Translations under genes and position numbers: made by a program
Assembly (NCBI GenBank): GCA_014379625.1
Contig: JACMLJ010000029.1
Coordinates: 1 to 42,685, forward strand
Direction of reading: 5' to 3'
DNA: 42,685 nt
Source: Ferruginibacter sp.
Lineage (GTDB): Bacteria > Bacteroidota > Bacteroidia > Chitinophagales > Chitinophagaceae
Part shown: positions 17,005-24,318 of the stretch, in pieces
Numbering within the stretch: position 1 is the first letter of the stretch
How the letters are laid out: each line of letters begins with the position of its first letter
The notes under the pieces: generated by a model
The model's database searches: none
What the model was told of the DNA's origin: nothing
What the model saw: only the letters and a program-made list of their open reading frames with translations

Positions 17005-18483
17005 ATGAGCATAGTTATGGAGATATTAGTGATACTGGTGGTTGTTCTTTATACTACATCCCTCCTATTTATATTTTTATATAGCATTACCCAGGTCGAT
17101 TTATTGTTCACGTATTTGTTTCACAAAAAAAAATACAGGGCGGCGCAACAGCCCTTACAACATTTTGTTTCACTTCCAATAGTAACGGTACAATTACCGG
17201 TTTTTAATGAGAAGTATGTTGTGCAAAGACTGATTGATTGTGTTGCGGATTTAGATTATCCAACGGACAAATTGGAAATACAGGTATTGGATGACTCTAC
17301 AGATGAAACCGTACAGATCATTGCCGATAAAGTGGCGCAATTAAAAGGCATCATAAACATCCGGCATATCCGCCGGGCAAACCGGAGTGGTTATAAAGCC
17401 GGAGCCCTCAAAGAAGGTTTGGCGACAGCCGGTGGCGAACTGGTTGCTATATTTGATGCAGATTTTTTACCGGCAAAAAATTTCCTGCAAAAAACTGTGC
17501 CGCATTTTATGGATGCACAGGTAGGAATGGTGCAAACAAAATGGGCCTGGATCAATAAAAGCTATTCAATGCTTACAAAGGTGCAGGCTTTTGCGCTGGA
17601 CGCCCATTTTTCAATTGAACAGGTAGGCCGAAACATCAACAATGGTTTTATTAATTTTAATGGCACGGCGGGTGTATGGCGAAAATCATGTATACTCGAT
17701 GCAGGTAACTGGCAGGCAGACACGCTAACCGAAGATCTTGACCTGAGTTACCGGGCGCAATTAAAAGACTGGAAATTTGTTTACCTCGAAGAAGTAGGTT
17801 CACCCTCCGAATTACCCCCGGTGATGAGCGCTGTAAAAACCCAGCAATACAGGTGGAACAAAGGCGGCGCTGAAACCGCCCGGAAGCACCTGTGGAAAGT
17901 AATTTCCGCTCACAAACCATTACTGGTGAAATGGCATGCCATCATGCATTTACTGACCAGCGGAATTTTTTTATCGGCGCTTACCTGTGCTATATGCAGT
18001 GTACCGATTTTACTGATAAAACAGTTTTACCCTGCCTTCACCCACCTGTTCACCCTTGCTAACTATTGCTTTGCCGGCTTTTTGATCCTGGGGGCAACCT
18101 ACCTTTTGACCGCTACCATACAAAATAAAAACAAGTGGAACGGCGTGTGGGTGTTTTGTCAAACAATGCCTGCATTCCTTTTGCTGTCCCTGGGATTATC
18201 ACTGCACAATGGCATTGCGGTGTTGGAAGGCTATGCAGGCAAAAGAACACCCTTTGTAAGAACACCCAAATTCAACATGACCGGTCAGGAGAATACATGG
18301 TTCGAAAATCAATACATAAATAATGGAACCAATCGATTAACGATTGCCGAGACCTTGATGATGCTCTATTTTTCGGGAGGTGTTTTTCTGGCATTTCAAT
18401 TAAATGATTTTACAATTTTACCCTTTCATATTTTATTGATATCAGGGTACGGCCTGGTAGTATACTATAGCATAAAAGGATGA
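17005..18483 (+). CDS. Processive family-2 glycosyltransferase (cellulose synthase-like)
   Basis: 492-residue membrane glycosyltransferase. An N-terminal membrane helix (EILVILVVVLYTTSLLFIFL) is followed by the GT-A domain with the D,D,D,Q(Q/R)xRW signature: VLDDSTDETV (~94-103), IFDADFLPA (~149-157), TEDLDLSYRAQLKDW (~242-256) and QQYRWNKGGAE (~281-291). The C-terminal part carries four or more membrane helices. The arrangement is that of BcsA, CsbB-like and ceramide-glucosyltransferase-like enzymes, which build or attach polysaccharide or glycolipid at the inner membrane. It starts 8 bases after the ferredoxin gene. The last codons lie in a 105-base sequence that is repeated directly behind the gene, so the C-terminus YYSIKG may derive from the repeat. 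Confidence 0.85.
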   Translation: MSIVMEILVILVVVLYTTSLLFIFLYSITQVDLLFTYLFHKKKYRAAQQPLQHFVSLPIVTVQLPVFNEKYVVQRLIDCVADLDYPTDKLEIQVLDDSTDETVQIIADKVAQLKGIINIRHIRRANRSGYKAGALKEGLATAGGELVAIFDADFLPAKNFLQKTVPHFMDAQVGMVQTKWAWINKSYSMLTKVQAFALDAHFSIEQVGRNINNGFINFNGTAGVWRKSCILDAGNWQADTLTEDLDLSYRAQLKDWKFVYLEEVGSPSELPPVMSAVKTQQYRWNKGGAETARKHLWKVISAHKPLLVKWHAIMHLLTSGIFLSALTCAICSVPILLIKQFYPAFTHLFTLANYCFAGFLILGATYLLTATIQNKNKWNGVWVFCQTMPAFLLLSLGLSLHNGIAVLEGYAGKRTPFVRTPKFNMTGQENTWFENQYINNGTNRLTIAETLMMLYFSGGVFLAFQLNDFTILPFHILLISGYGLVVYYSIKG

Positions 18484-18663
18484 GGAAAAAGAAATTAACC
18501 ACCGCCAAAAGCAGCCCCGAAAGGGGCGAAATACAACGGCAATGGGCCGCATCCATTGCTGGTATTGTACCATAGCATAAGAGCATGAGGAAAAAGAATA
18601 AACCACTACCGAAAGCAGCCCTGAAAGGGCGCAATACGAAAGCAATGGGTGCAGCCCATTGCC
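18455..18663. repeat. Two tandem ~105-bp copies of a REP-like two-hairpin element
   Basis: Copy 1 (18455-18559) includes the last nine codons and the stop of the glycosyltransferase; copy 2 (18560-18663) is an imperfect duplicate. Each copy has two palindromes: GCCCC-GAAA-GGGGC (18514-18527) or GCCCT-GAA-AGGGC (18618-18630), and GCAATGG...CCATTGC (18539-18559) or GCAATGGG-TGCAG-CCCATTGC (18642-18662). The stem bases differ between copies but pairing is kept. A third copy in reverse orientation lies at 35984-36028. It sits between convergent genes, where the stems may also act as terminators. Confidence 0.8.
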
Positions 18664-18669
18664 AATAAA

Positions 18670-20013
18670 TCAGCGATCATAAATATTTATAACCCTTTCA
18701 TCCCAAATTTCCACAAACACAATTACCCCCAATACAATATACTCCAAAGCTGTTACCCATAAAATTTCATGATAAGGGGTTTGCAAATAAGTGCTGTACG
18801 TGAGCATCACCAAAGCCGACCAGGCGAATGCAAACCGGCGAACGGTAAATACGGATAGCGCTACCAAAAGAGTTATGTACCATGGATGAACAATCAAACT
18901 GAATAAATAATAAACCAGTAAAGTAAACAAAAGCCGCTCAAAAAGCATTGCAGGTGTTTGTATCTTTTTATACCATGCGATGCGCAGGATAAAAACAAAA
19001 GCTACCACCGGTAATATCATACCAATAATATAAATAAGATTGAAACCGGTGATATCATACCCTATCCAGCGAAGTAGATAGTAAATACTGGCATTGAACT
19101 CAAATTTTTGAAAATAATAACCAAGGCTCTCCAGAATATGCTGAAGAAAGGCCGCATCCATAAAAGGTATAAAGCTAACCGTTAGTGTTATCAATGTTAT
19201 TAAACTAAACACAATACCCTTCCTGGTGCCAATAAAGGATATAACAGCAGGGATAAAAATAAGTGGCAACAGTTTAGTGGAAACAGCTAGTCCTAAAAAC
19301 ACGGCCGACAGTAAATATTGCTGTTTGATAAGTAGGTAAAAAGAAAGCGCCAGGAAAAAAATCATAAATACTTCGCCATGCAGGTTGCCGCTAAGTTCAA
19401 TAACTACCAGGGGGTTGAGCGCATACAATAAAACCCTTTGGCGGGGTAATTTAAAATGATCCAGCATTTTTATCGTTATATAAACAGTACCCGCTTCGGC
19501 CAGCAGGGCAAGTATCCTGAAAATCACCAGGTCGTTCAATAGATGATACCCGACTGATTTTACACTAACAAAAAAAACGAATTGGAGTACGGGTGGATAG
19601 GGAGAAAAATAGGGCAGCGAATTCATATTTGCCTTTAATTCCAGCAGGAACTCGGGCAATACCCTGCCATTTACTATATTGATTGAACCCGGTACACCGA
19701 GGTAGGGATTAATTCCATTATTAGTTAAAACCCCGTCCCAGATAAAACGAAAATAATCATCCGACAAGGAAGGAAAAGCGAACAAGAAAATTAACCTGGA
19801 TAAAAACGCCAACAGTAATAATTCCTTAAAATGATCTTGTGAAAAATCCTTTGCCGTCATCAACATAAACAATACAAAAAGCACCGTCACCATCACGATA
19901 AAAATTGCAAAGGAAGTACGGGGAATAACGTAAGCGATCACTGAATAACAAAGCATTGCCATGAGGGCAATCAACATAAACAAGCCATAATTTTTTTTTG
20001 CGCCCACCTTCAT
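18670..20013 (-). CDS. GT-C fold membrane glycosyltransferase (GT87 / mannosyltransferase-like)
   Basis: 447 residues with 10-12 hydrophobic segments. The first periplasmic loop carries LSDDYFRFIWDGVLTNNG with the acidic DD motif typical of GT-C enzymes, followed by GINPYLGVP and the aromatic SPYPPVLQ region; further on come LYALNPLVVIELSGNLHGE and GLAVSTKLLPLIFIPA, characteristic of the DUF2029/GT87 mannosyltransferase group. Such enzymes use polyprenyl-phosphate sugars on the outer face of the inner membrane. The partner gene upstream, a DPM1-like GT2, would make exactly such a donor, and its stop overlaps this start (TAATG). Sugar and acceptor are unknown. Converges with the processive glycosyltransferase. 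Confidence 0.8.
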   Translation of the reverse strand: MKVGAKKNYGLFMLIALMAMLCYSVIAYVIPRTSFAIFIVMVTVLFVLFMLMTAKDFSQDHFKELLLLAFLSRLIFLFAFPSLSDDYFRFIWDGVLTNNGINPYLGVPGSINIVNGRVLPEFLLELKANMNSLPYFSPYPPVLQFVFFVSVKSVGYHLLNDLVIFRILALLAEAGTVYITIKMLDHFKLPRQRVLLYALNPLVVIELSGNLHGEVFMIFFLALSFYLLIKQQYLLSAVFLGLAVSTKLLPLIFIPAVISFIGTRKGIVFSLITLITLTVSFIPFMDAAFLQHILESLGYYFQKFEFNASIYYLLRWIGYDITGFNLIYIIGMILPVVAFVFILRIAWYKKIQTPAMLFERLLFTLLVYYLFSLIVHPWYITLLVALSVFTVRRFAFAWSALVMLTYSTYLQTPYHEILWVTALEYIVLGVIVFVEIWDERVINIYDR

Positions 20014-20696
20014 TACATATATTTAAAGATGGTGTACAGAATTTTATACCCTGCCAAAACAGTTCCTTTTATTGTTCCGCTTATTTTGGATACCCCTACC
20101 CGTTTCCTATATTTAACGGGCACTTCAATGCACTTCAGTTTTTGTTTGGCGGCTTTTAATTGCATTTCAACGGTCCAGCCATAAGTGGTATCCTGCATTT
20201 TCAGTGCTAGCAGTTTGTCAAATTTTACTGCGCGAAAAGGTCCCAGGTCGCTAAACTTTACCTTATAAATGTATCGCAATAAAGTAGTGGCCAGCCAGGT
20301 GCCAAATACCTGGGGGATGGTCATGGAGCCTTTTTCTTTATTGCCCAATGCCCTTGAGCCGATCACAAGGTCGGCGGTACCATTGATAATGGGATCCAAT
20401 ATTTCAAATGCTTCCTCAGGATAATCTGAAAAATCCGCGTCTATAAATAAAACAATACCGGGTGGTGTTGATTTCGCACATAAATATTCAATACCTTTTA
20501 AACAGGCATATCCATATCCCTGTCTTGGTTCCTGCAATACTGTAGCCCCCGCTGCTATTGCATGGGCTGTGGTAGCATCCCTTGAATTGTTATTTACCAC
20601 TACAATTTCTCTCAGTAAATGCAGGGGCAATGCCTGCACAACTTTTGCAATGGCGTCTTCTTCATTATAAGCCGGGATAATTACATCCGTTATCAT
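20013..20696 (-). CDS. Family-2 glycosyltransferase, polyprenyl-phosphate sugar synthase (DPM1-like)
   Basis: 227-residue GT-A protein: TDVIIPAYNEEDAIAKVV (~3-20), VVVNNNSRDAT (nucleotide-sugar site), LFIDADFSDYPEE (DxD motif ~95-107) and FSDLGPFRAVKF followed by YGWTVEMQLKA, all typical of dolichyl/polyprenyl-phosphate glucosyl- or mannosyltransferases. There are no membrane helices apart from a weak hydrophobic end, so it works at the inner face of the membrane. It overlaps the following GT-C gene by one base (TAATG), which suggests one two-step unit: donor lipid synthesis, then transfer. It does not show the TIGR04283 arsenosugar pattern. Confidence 0.85.
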   Translation of the reverse strand: MITDVIIPAYNEEDAIAKVVQALPLHLLREIVVVNNNSRDATTAHAIAAGATVLQEPRQGYGYACLKGIEYLCAKSTPPGIVLFIDADFSDYPEEAFEILDPIINGTADLVIGSRALGNKEKGSMTIPQVFGTWLATTLLRYIYKVKFSDLGPFRAVKFDKLLALKMQDTTYGWTVEMQLKAAKQKLKCIEVPVKYRKRVGVSKISGTIKGTVLAGYKILYTIFKYM

Positions 20697-20722
20697 ATTT
20701 TTATTTAGTCATTTTTCTAAAT

Positions 20723-20785
20723 AGGGTCGCCAACCTTTGTAAATTTTCTATAAACAACCGTCACCTCCTGAAGGTTGGCAACCCT
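20723..20785. repeat. Inverted repeat, 15-bp arms, upstream of DPM1-like gene
   Basis: AGGGTCGCCAACCTT (20723-20737) and AAGGTTGGCAACCCT (20771-20785) pair at 14 of 15 positions across a 33-base spacer. It lies within the 5' region between two divergent genes. It resembles a dispersed intergenic palindrome but there is only this copy in the window. Confidence 0.6.
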
Positions 20786-20849
20786 AAGCTGCAATTTGAA
20801 ATGCTCCTTGCTGAAAGTCATTAGCAATAGTTATTAAAATTAGCGTTTA

Positions 20850-20857
20850 TACTTTTG
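20850..20857 (+). promoter_or_regulatory. Candidate -7 box (TACTTTTG) for the 20929 lipoprotein gene
   Basis: Exact TAnnTTTG match 71 bases before the chosen start codon; no convincing -33 TTG is present. Confidence 0.35.
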
Positions 20858-20928
20858 AAACAAATATTGGTTATATATTTAAGCTCATTCATTAGTACTT
20901 TTATATGGTTTTATTAAAGCCGCAACAA

Positions 20929-21897
20929 ATGAAAAACACAATCAGCCAGCTTTTCAACATTTGCTTTTTTTTATTGGTGCTCTCCTGCAATAATGAAACC
21001 GCTGATGTTAACAATAATGAAAATAGTAACCCCCACGGACCAATACTGGCCGCAAAAAAGCCACAGTACCATCTCACCGGTGAATGGAAAAAATACTGGC
21101 ATGATGGTAATGCTGAAATTACAACTTACCGGCTGAAGCAATCCCGTTATGGAGAAATTCACGAAGGGAACTTTACCAATATTTTTGTAACGGAAGATTT
21201 TTCAAAGTTGGCACAGGTTAAGCTGGACGATCCTTCTGCTGCCGGTTCAGATAAAATAAGTATCCTGAAATTAAATCAGGCAGTAAAATTTGTAACCGGT
21301 ATTTATCCTTACTCTTTGATGCTAAGTGTATTTTCACCGGTTGATATCAATAACTATCCCCATGCTATAAAAATAACCGCCTCTGCACAGGAATGGTGTG
21401 GCATTGCTTTCTTTCAGTTGAACAACAGGAATAACCGGTACCTGATTGAACAGCGATCTTATTTTGAAAATGAAAGCGACCAGGATATTTCAATGGAGCC
21501 GGTAATACTGGAAGATGAGTGCTGGAATATCATCAGGATGGATCCTTTAGAATTACCACAGGGTGATCACCTGGTGCTGCCGGGAGCTTTGTACCTGCGT
21601 CTTTCGCACAAAAAGATAAGTGCTGTGAGGGCAAAATTAACCCTGGTAACCAATGATTCAAATTATATTTATACCGCGGCATTTGCATCCCTAAACCGCA
21701 GGTTAAATATTACCATTGAAAAGAAATTTCCCTATAAAATTCTTGAATGGGATGACAGTTTTCCCGGAACCGATGGAAAACTACTTACCAGTTCCGCCAC
21801 CTTAAATAAAACAATGCGCATCGCCTATTGGAAAAAACATAATACTACTGATAAAAAAATAAGGGCCGAACTTGGCCTGCCTATAGATACCCAATGA
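20929..21897 (+). CDS. Putative lipoprotein of unknown function (Bacteroidota family often mislabelled Maf)
   Basis: Start chosen at 20929 because KNTISQLFNICFFLLVLSC is a lipoprotein signal with lipobox LVLSC; the frame is open eight codons further up but that would precede the charged N-terminus. The mature 300-residue part has GEWKKYWHDGNAEITTY, SRYGEIHEGNFTNIFVTEDF, TGIYPYSLMLSVF, SAQEWCGIAFFQLN and FPYKILEWDDSFPG. I recall this pattern in conserved Bacteroidota lipoproteins carrying the database name septum formation inhibitor Maf; none of the motifs of true Maf pyrophosphatases is visible, so the name should not be trusted. Function unknown; probably periplasmic, anchored in a membrane. 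Stands alone, divergent from the DPM1-like gene. Confidence 0.75.
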   Translation: MKNTISQLFNICFFLLVLSCNNETADVNNNENSNPHGPILAAKKPQYHLTGEWKKYWHDGNAEITTYRLKQSRYGEIHEGNFTNIFVTEDFSKLAQVKLDDPSAAGSDKISILKLNQAVKFVTGIYPYSLMLSVFSPVDINNYPHAIKITASAQEWCGIAFFQLNNRNNRYLIEQRSYFENESDQDISMEPVILEDECWNIIRMDPLELPQGDHLVLPGALYLRLSHKKISAVRAKLTLVTNDSNYIYTAAFASLNRRLNITIEKKFPYKILEWDDSFPGTDGKLLTSSATLNKTMRIAYWKKHNTTDKKIRAELGLPIDTQ

Positions 21898-21948
21898 TGG
21901 GTTTTCCAATCATTCCATAAAAAATCCCTGATAGGTACTTGATAGTGA

Positions 21949-22221
21949 TCATTCGCTGGTGGTAGGATCAATGATGGTTGTTACCTTGCTGATAACATTT
22001 GCGGGTATCCCTCCCTGCCGGGCATGTTCCTGGATCAATTCTTTATTGGATGCGATATATACAGAATAAATTTTATCATCAGTGACATAGCTATGCAGCC
22101 ACTGAATTTCTGAACCCATTTTACTAATTACCTCACAGGATTTTTTTGAAATATCTTTTAATTGTTGCGCCGTGTAATTGCTGGCACCCGGAATATCTCT
22201 TTGAATAATATACTTAGGCAT
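21949..22221 (-). CDS. DUF4242 domain protein
   Basis: 90 residues beginning PKYIIQRDIPGASNYTAQQL and containing IQWLHSYVTDDKIYSVYIA, the pattern of DUF4242, a small ferredoxin-like fold; a Streptomyces member (SCO4226) binds nickel. Metal binding here is not shown. Almost full domain length, single gene, converging with the lipoprotein at 20929. A perfect -7 box lies 19 bases before the ATG. Confidence 0.8.
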   Translation of the reverse strand: MPKYIIQRDIPGASNYTAQQLKDISKKSCEVISKMGSEIQWLHSYVTDDKIYSVYIASNKELIQEHARQGGIPANVISKVTTIIDPTTSE

Positions 22222-22240
22222 GAAAATAATTTTAAAGGAT

Positions 22241-22248
22241 CAAAAGTA
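22241..22248 (-). promoter_or_regulatory. Candidate -7 box (TACTTTTG) for the DUF4242 gene
   Basis: Exact TAnnTTTG match on the minus strand, 19 bases upstream of the ATG. The same box at nearly the same distance precedes aspC (19) and the iscA-type gene (18), which supports it being real. Confidence 0.45.
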
Positions 22249-22450
22249 TCAGATTATCATTTTATTCGTACTCGTAAAATAAGTATTTTAATGGTTGTTT
22301 CAAACCAGAATCTCAAAAATCTGAATTATTTATTATGGCAGATGTTCCTCCTGCGATCTCTCGCCGCACCCTTACACCTGAAAAACCGCGATCAATGTAA
22401 CAATTGCAGGAAAATATTATTATATTCACAACAAACTAAACCTTTTAACT

Positions 22451-22819
22451 ATGGACACAGAAAACATGATGGGCCAGGAATCTTCGCCCGTGGCAATGCC
22501 TACATCCGATGAAAAAACAATGGCAATCTTATCCCACATCCTAACTATTGTGGCTTTCTTCATTGCCCCATTAATTATTTATGTGATAAAGAAGGACGAT
22601 TCTGCATTTGTTGCCGAACATGCAAAGGAGTCACTGAATTTTCAGATTACCATGCTCATTTTATACATCGGCTCGGTTTTTTTAATGTTGGTACTGATTG
22701 GTTTTTTACTGATCTGGCTGTTGTCTATTGCCAATTTGGTGCTGGTGATCATTGCCACTATCAAAGCCAGCGAAAATAAGATGTACCGCTATCCGATAAA
22801 TTTCAGGCTGATCAAATAG
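22451..22819 (+). CDS. DUF4870 small membrane protein (Tic20-like)
   Basis: 122 residues with a polar N-terminus, the DUF4870 opening SDEKTMAILSHILTI, then three membrane helices (VAFFIAPLIIYVI; FQITMLILYIGSVFLML; IGFLLIWLLSIANLVLVIIA) and the family motif HAKESLNFQIT. The end KMYRYPINFRLIK is also typical (YRYPxxxRxI). Function is unknown; related to Tic20-type membrane proteins by fold prediction only. It faces aspC across a strong hairpin. Confidence 0.85.
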   Translation: MDTENMMGQESSPVAMPTSDEKTMAILSHILTIVAFFIAPLIIYVIKKDDSAFVAEHAKESLNFQITMLILYIGSVFLMLVLIGFLLIWLLSIANLVLVIIATIKASENKMYRYPINFRLIK

Positions 22820-22833
22820 TTGTTGCCGGGAAA

Positions 22834-22897
22834 GGGTGAATAGTGAATGGTCAATAGTGAATCGGCAATATTTCACCATTCACCATTGACCATTCAC
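22834..22897. terminator. Heptamer arrays in inverted orientation forming a 20-bp stem between convergent genes
   Basis: Four units GGGTGAA/TAGTGAA/TGGTCAA/TAGTGAA (22834-22862) face ATTCACC-type units (22871-22897). Arms 22843-22862 and 22878-22897 pair at 19 of 20 positions around a 15-base spacer. Located 14 bases after the DUF4870 stop and 41 bases after the aspC stop, so a bidirectional terminator or transcription-insulating stem is plausible, though there is no U-tract. Confidence 0.55.
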
Positions 22898-22938
22898 AAA
22901 TTAAACTGCTGATTCAATTTTCATAATTGCCCGCCGCC

Positions 22939-24129
22939 TTATTTCAAATTCCCCAATGCCTCTTTAATTCTTACCCAGGCTCTTTCGATATTGGTCATGC
23001 TGTTAGCAAAGGAAAATCGTACGCAATTGGGTTCGCCAAAAGCCTCTCCCATTACTGAAGAAACATGCGCAGTATTAAGTAGATACATCGAAAAATCCGC
23101 TGAATTGGTTATTTTAATTTCACCATTCGATTTGCCATAATAATAAGACACATCCGGAAAAATATAAAAAGCCCCGTCTGGCAACGAGCATTTAAAACCA
23201 GGAATATCTTTGATCAGTTCCATTACCCTGGCCCTTCTCCTTGTAAATTCTTCCGTCATTTCAAAAGATGGCTTCAGATCGGTTGTAAGTGCTGCCACCC
23301 CTGCTTTCTGCGTAATGGAACAGGTACCACTCGTAAATTGCCCCTGTAATTTTTCACAGGCTTTTGCAATATCGGTATTGGCTGCTATATATCCCAGGCG
23401 CCAGCCTGTCATAGCGAAACCCTTGCTTAAGCCGTTGATGATAATAACCCTGTCTTTTAAATCGCCGAACTGTGCAATGCTTTCATGCTTACCAACAAAA
23501 TTGATGTACTCATATATTTCATCGGAAATGATATACAAACCCGGGTATTTCCTAAATACTACCGCCAATGCCTCAAGTTCCTCATGGCTGTACACCGCAC
23601 CGGATGGGTTACACGGCGAAGAAAAAAGAAATAGTTTTGATTGAGGTGTAATGGCGGCTTCTAATTGTTCAGGCGTTATTTTAAACCCTGTTTCCAAAGA
23701 AGTATGCACTTCTACCACTGTCGCCCTGGCTATCTTTACAAGCTCAGAATAGGTTACCCAATAAGGGGTGGGAATAATTACTTCTTCCCCCTCATCCACC
23801 ACTGCCAGTATCGTATTGGCAAGGCTTTGCTTTGCGCCTGTTGAAGTAACAATATTTTCAGGTTTATAATCCAGGTTATTATCTCTTTTTAACTTGGTAC
23901 GAATGGCCTCCCTCAGATCAAGGTAACCTGACACTGGTGTATAATGGCTAAAATTATCATGGATAGCTTTTATTGCTGCATCCTTGATATGTTGAGGAGT
24001 ATCAAAATCGGGCTCCCCCAGGCTAAGGTCAATTACATCAATTCCTTTTGCCCTTAGTTCGCGGCCCAGTTTGGCCATCTTTAAAGTTTCGGGTTCAGAA
24101 AAACGGTCCAGTAAAGAAGATAGTTGCAT
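22939..24129 (-). CDS. aspC: Pyridoxal-phosphate aminotransferase, aspartate aminotransferase class Ib-like
   Basis: 396 residues, fold type I class I/II. Motifs: DVIDLSLGEPDFDTP, FSHYTPVSGYLDLREAI, TSTGAKQSLANTI (PLP phosphate), SSPCNPSGAVYS (substrate carboxylate), IISDEIYEYI (Asp to the pyridine nitrogen) and INGLSKGFAMTGWRLGYIA with the Schiff-base Lys. It moves the amino group between aspartate (possibly also aromatic amino acids or prephenate) and 2-oxoglutarate in the cytoplasm. Class Ib is the assignment by similarity; substrate range is not settled by sequence. Single gene with a TAATTTTG box 19 bases upstream, converging with DUF4870. Confidence 0.9.
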   Translation of the reverse strand: MQLSSLLDRFSEPETLKMAKLGRELRAKGIDVIDLSLGEPDFDTPQHIKDAAIKAIHDNFSHYTPVSGYLDLREAIRTKLKRDNNLDYKPENIVTSTGAKQSLANTILAVVDEGEEVIIPTPYWVTYSELVKIARATVVEVHTSLETGFKITPEQLEAAITPQSKLFLFSSPCNPSGAVYSHEELEALAVVFRKYPGLYIISDEIYEYINFVGKHESIAQFGDLKDRVIIINGLSKGFAMTGWRLGYIAANTDIAKACEKLQGQFTSGTCSITQKAGVAALTTDLKPSFEMTEEFTRRRARVMELIKDIPGFKCSLPDGAFYIFPDVSYYYGKSNGEIKITNSADFSMYLLNTAHVSSVMGEAFGEPNCVRFSFANSMTNIERAWVRIKEALGNLK

Positions 24130-24148
24130 GTAGTATAAATTTGAAGCG

Positions 24149-24156
24149 CAAAATTA
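24149..24156 (-). promoter_or_regulatory. Candidate -7 box (TAATTTTG) for aspC
   Basis: Exact TAnnTTTG match on the minus strand, 19 bases before the ATG. No clear -33 element. Confidence 0.4.
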
Positions 24157-24318
24157 AAAGAAAATGAAGGGCTTTTGGTATTATTGCAAAATAAATTATA
24201 CGGACGGCTGACCAGGCTGCGGAATGATTTAGGCATAATGGGTATTAAATCAATTCTATTCATTTTATTAAATTAAATCAGGCTAATCATATAAATCAGG
24301 TACAATCAGTGGTCAGGA

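Noticed and set aside
12632..20696. Arsenosugar biosynthesis cluster
   Set aside because: Only the DUF2064 protein fits; no arsM, arsS or TIGR04283-type gene is present.
22162..22512. 116-residue plus-strand ORF
   Set aside because: It overlaps the DUF4242 gene on the other strand and DUF4870 in another frame, with composition unlike a protein.
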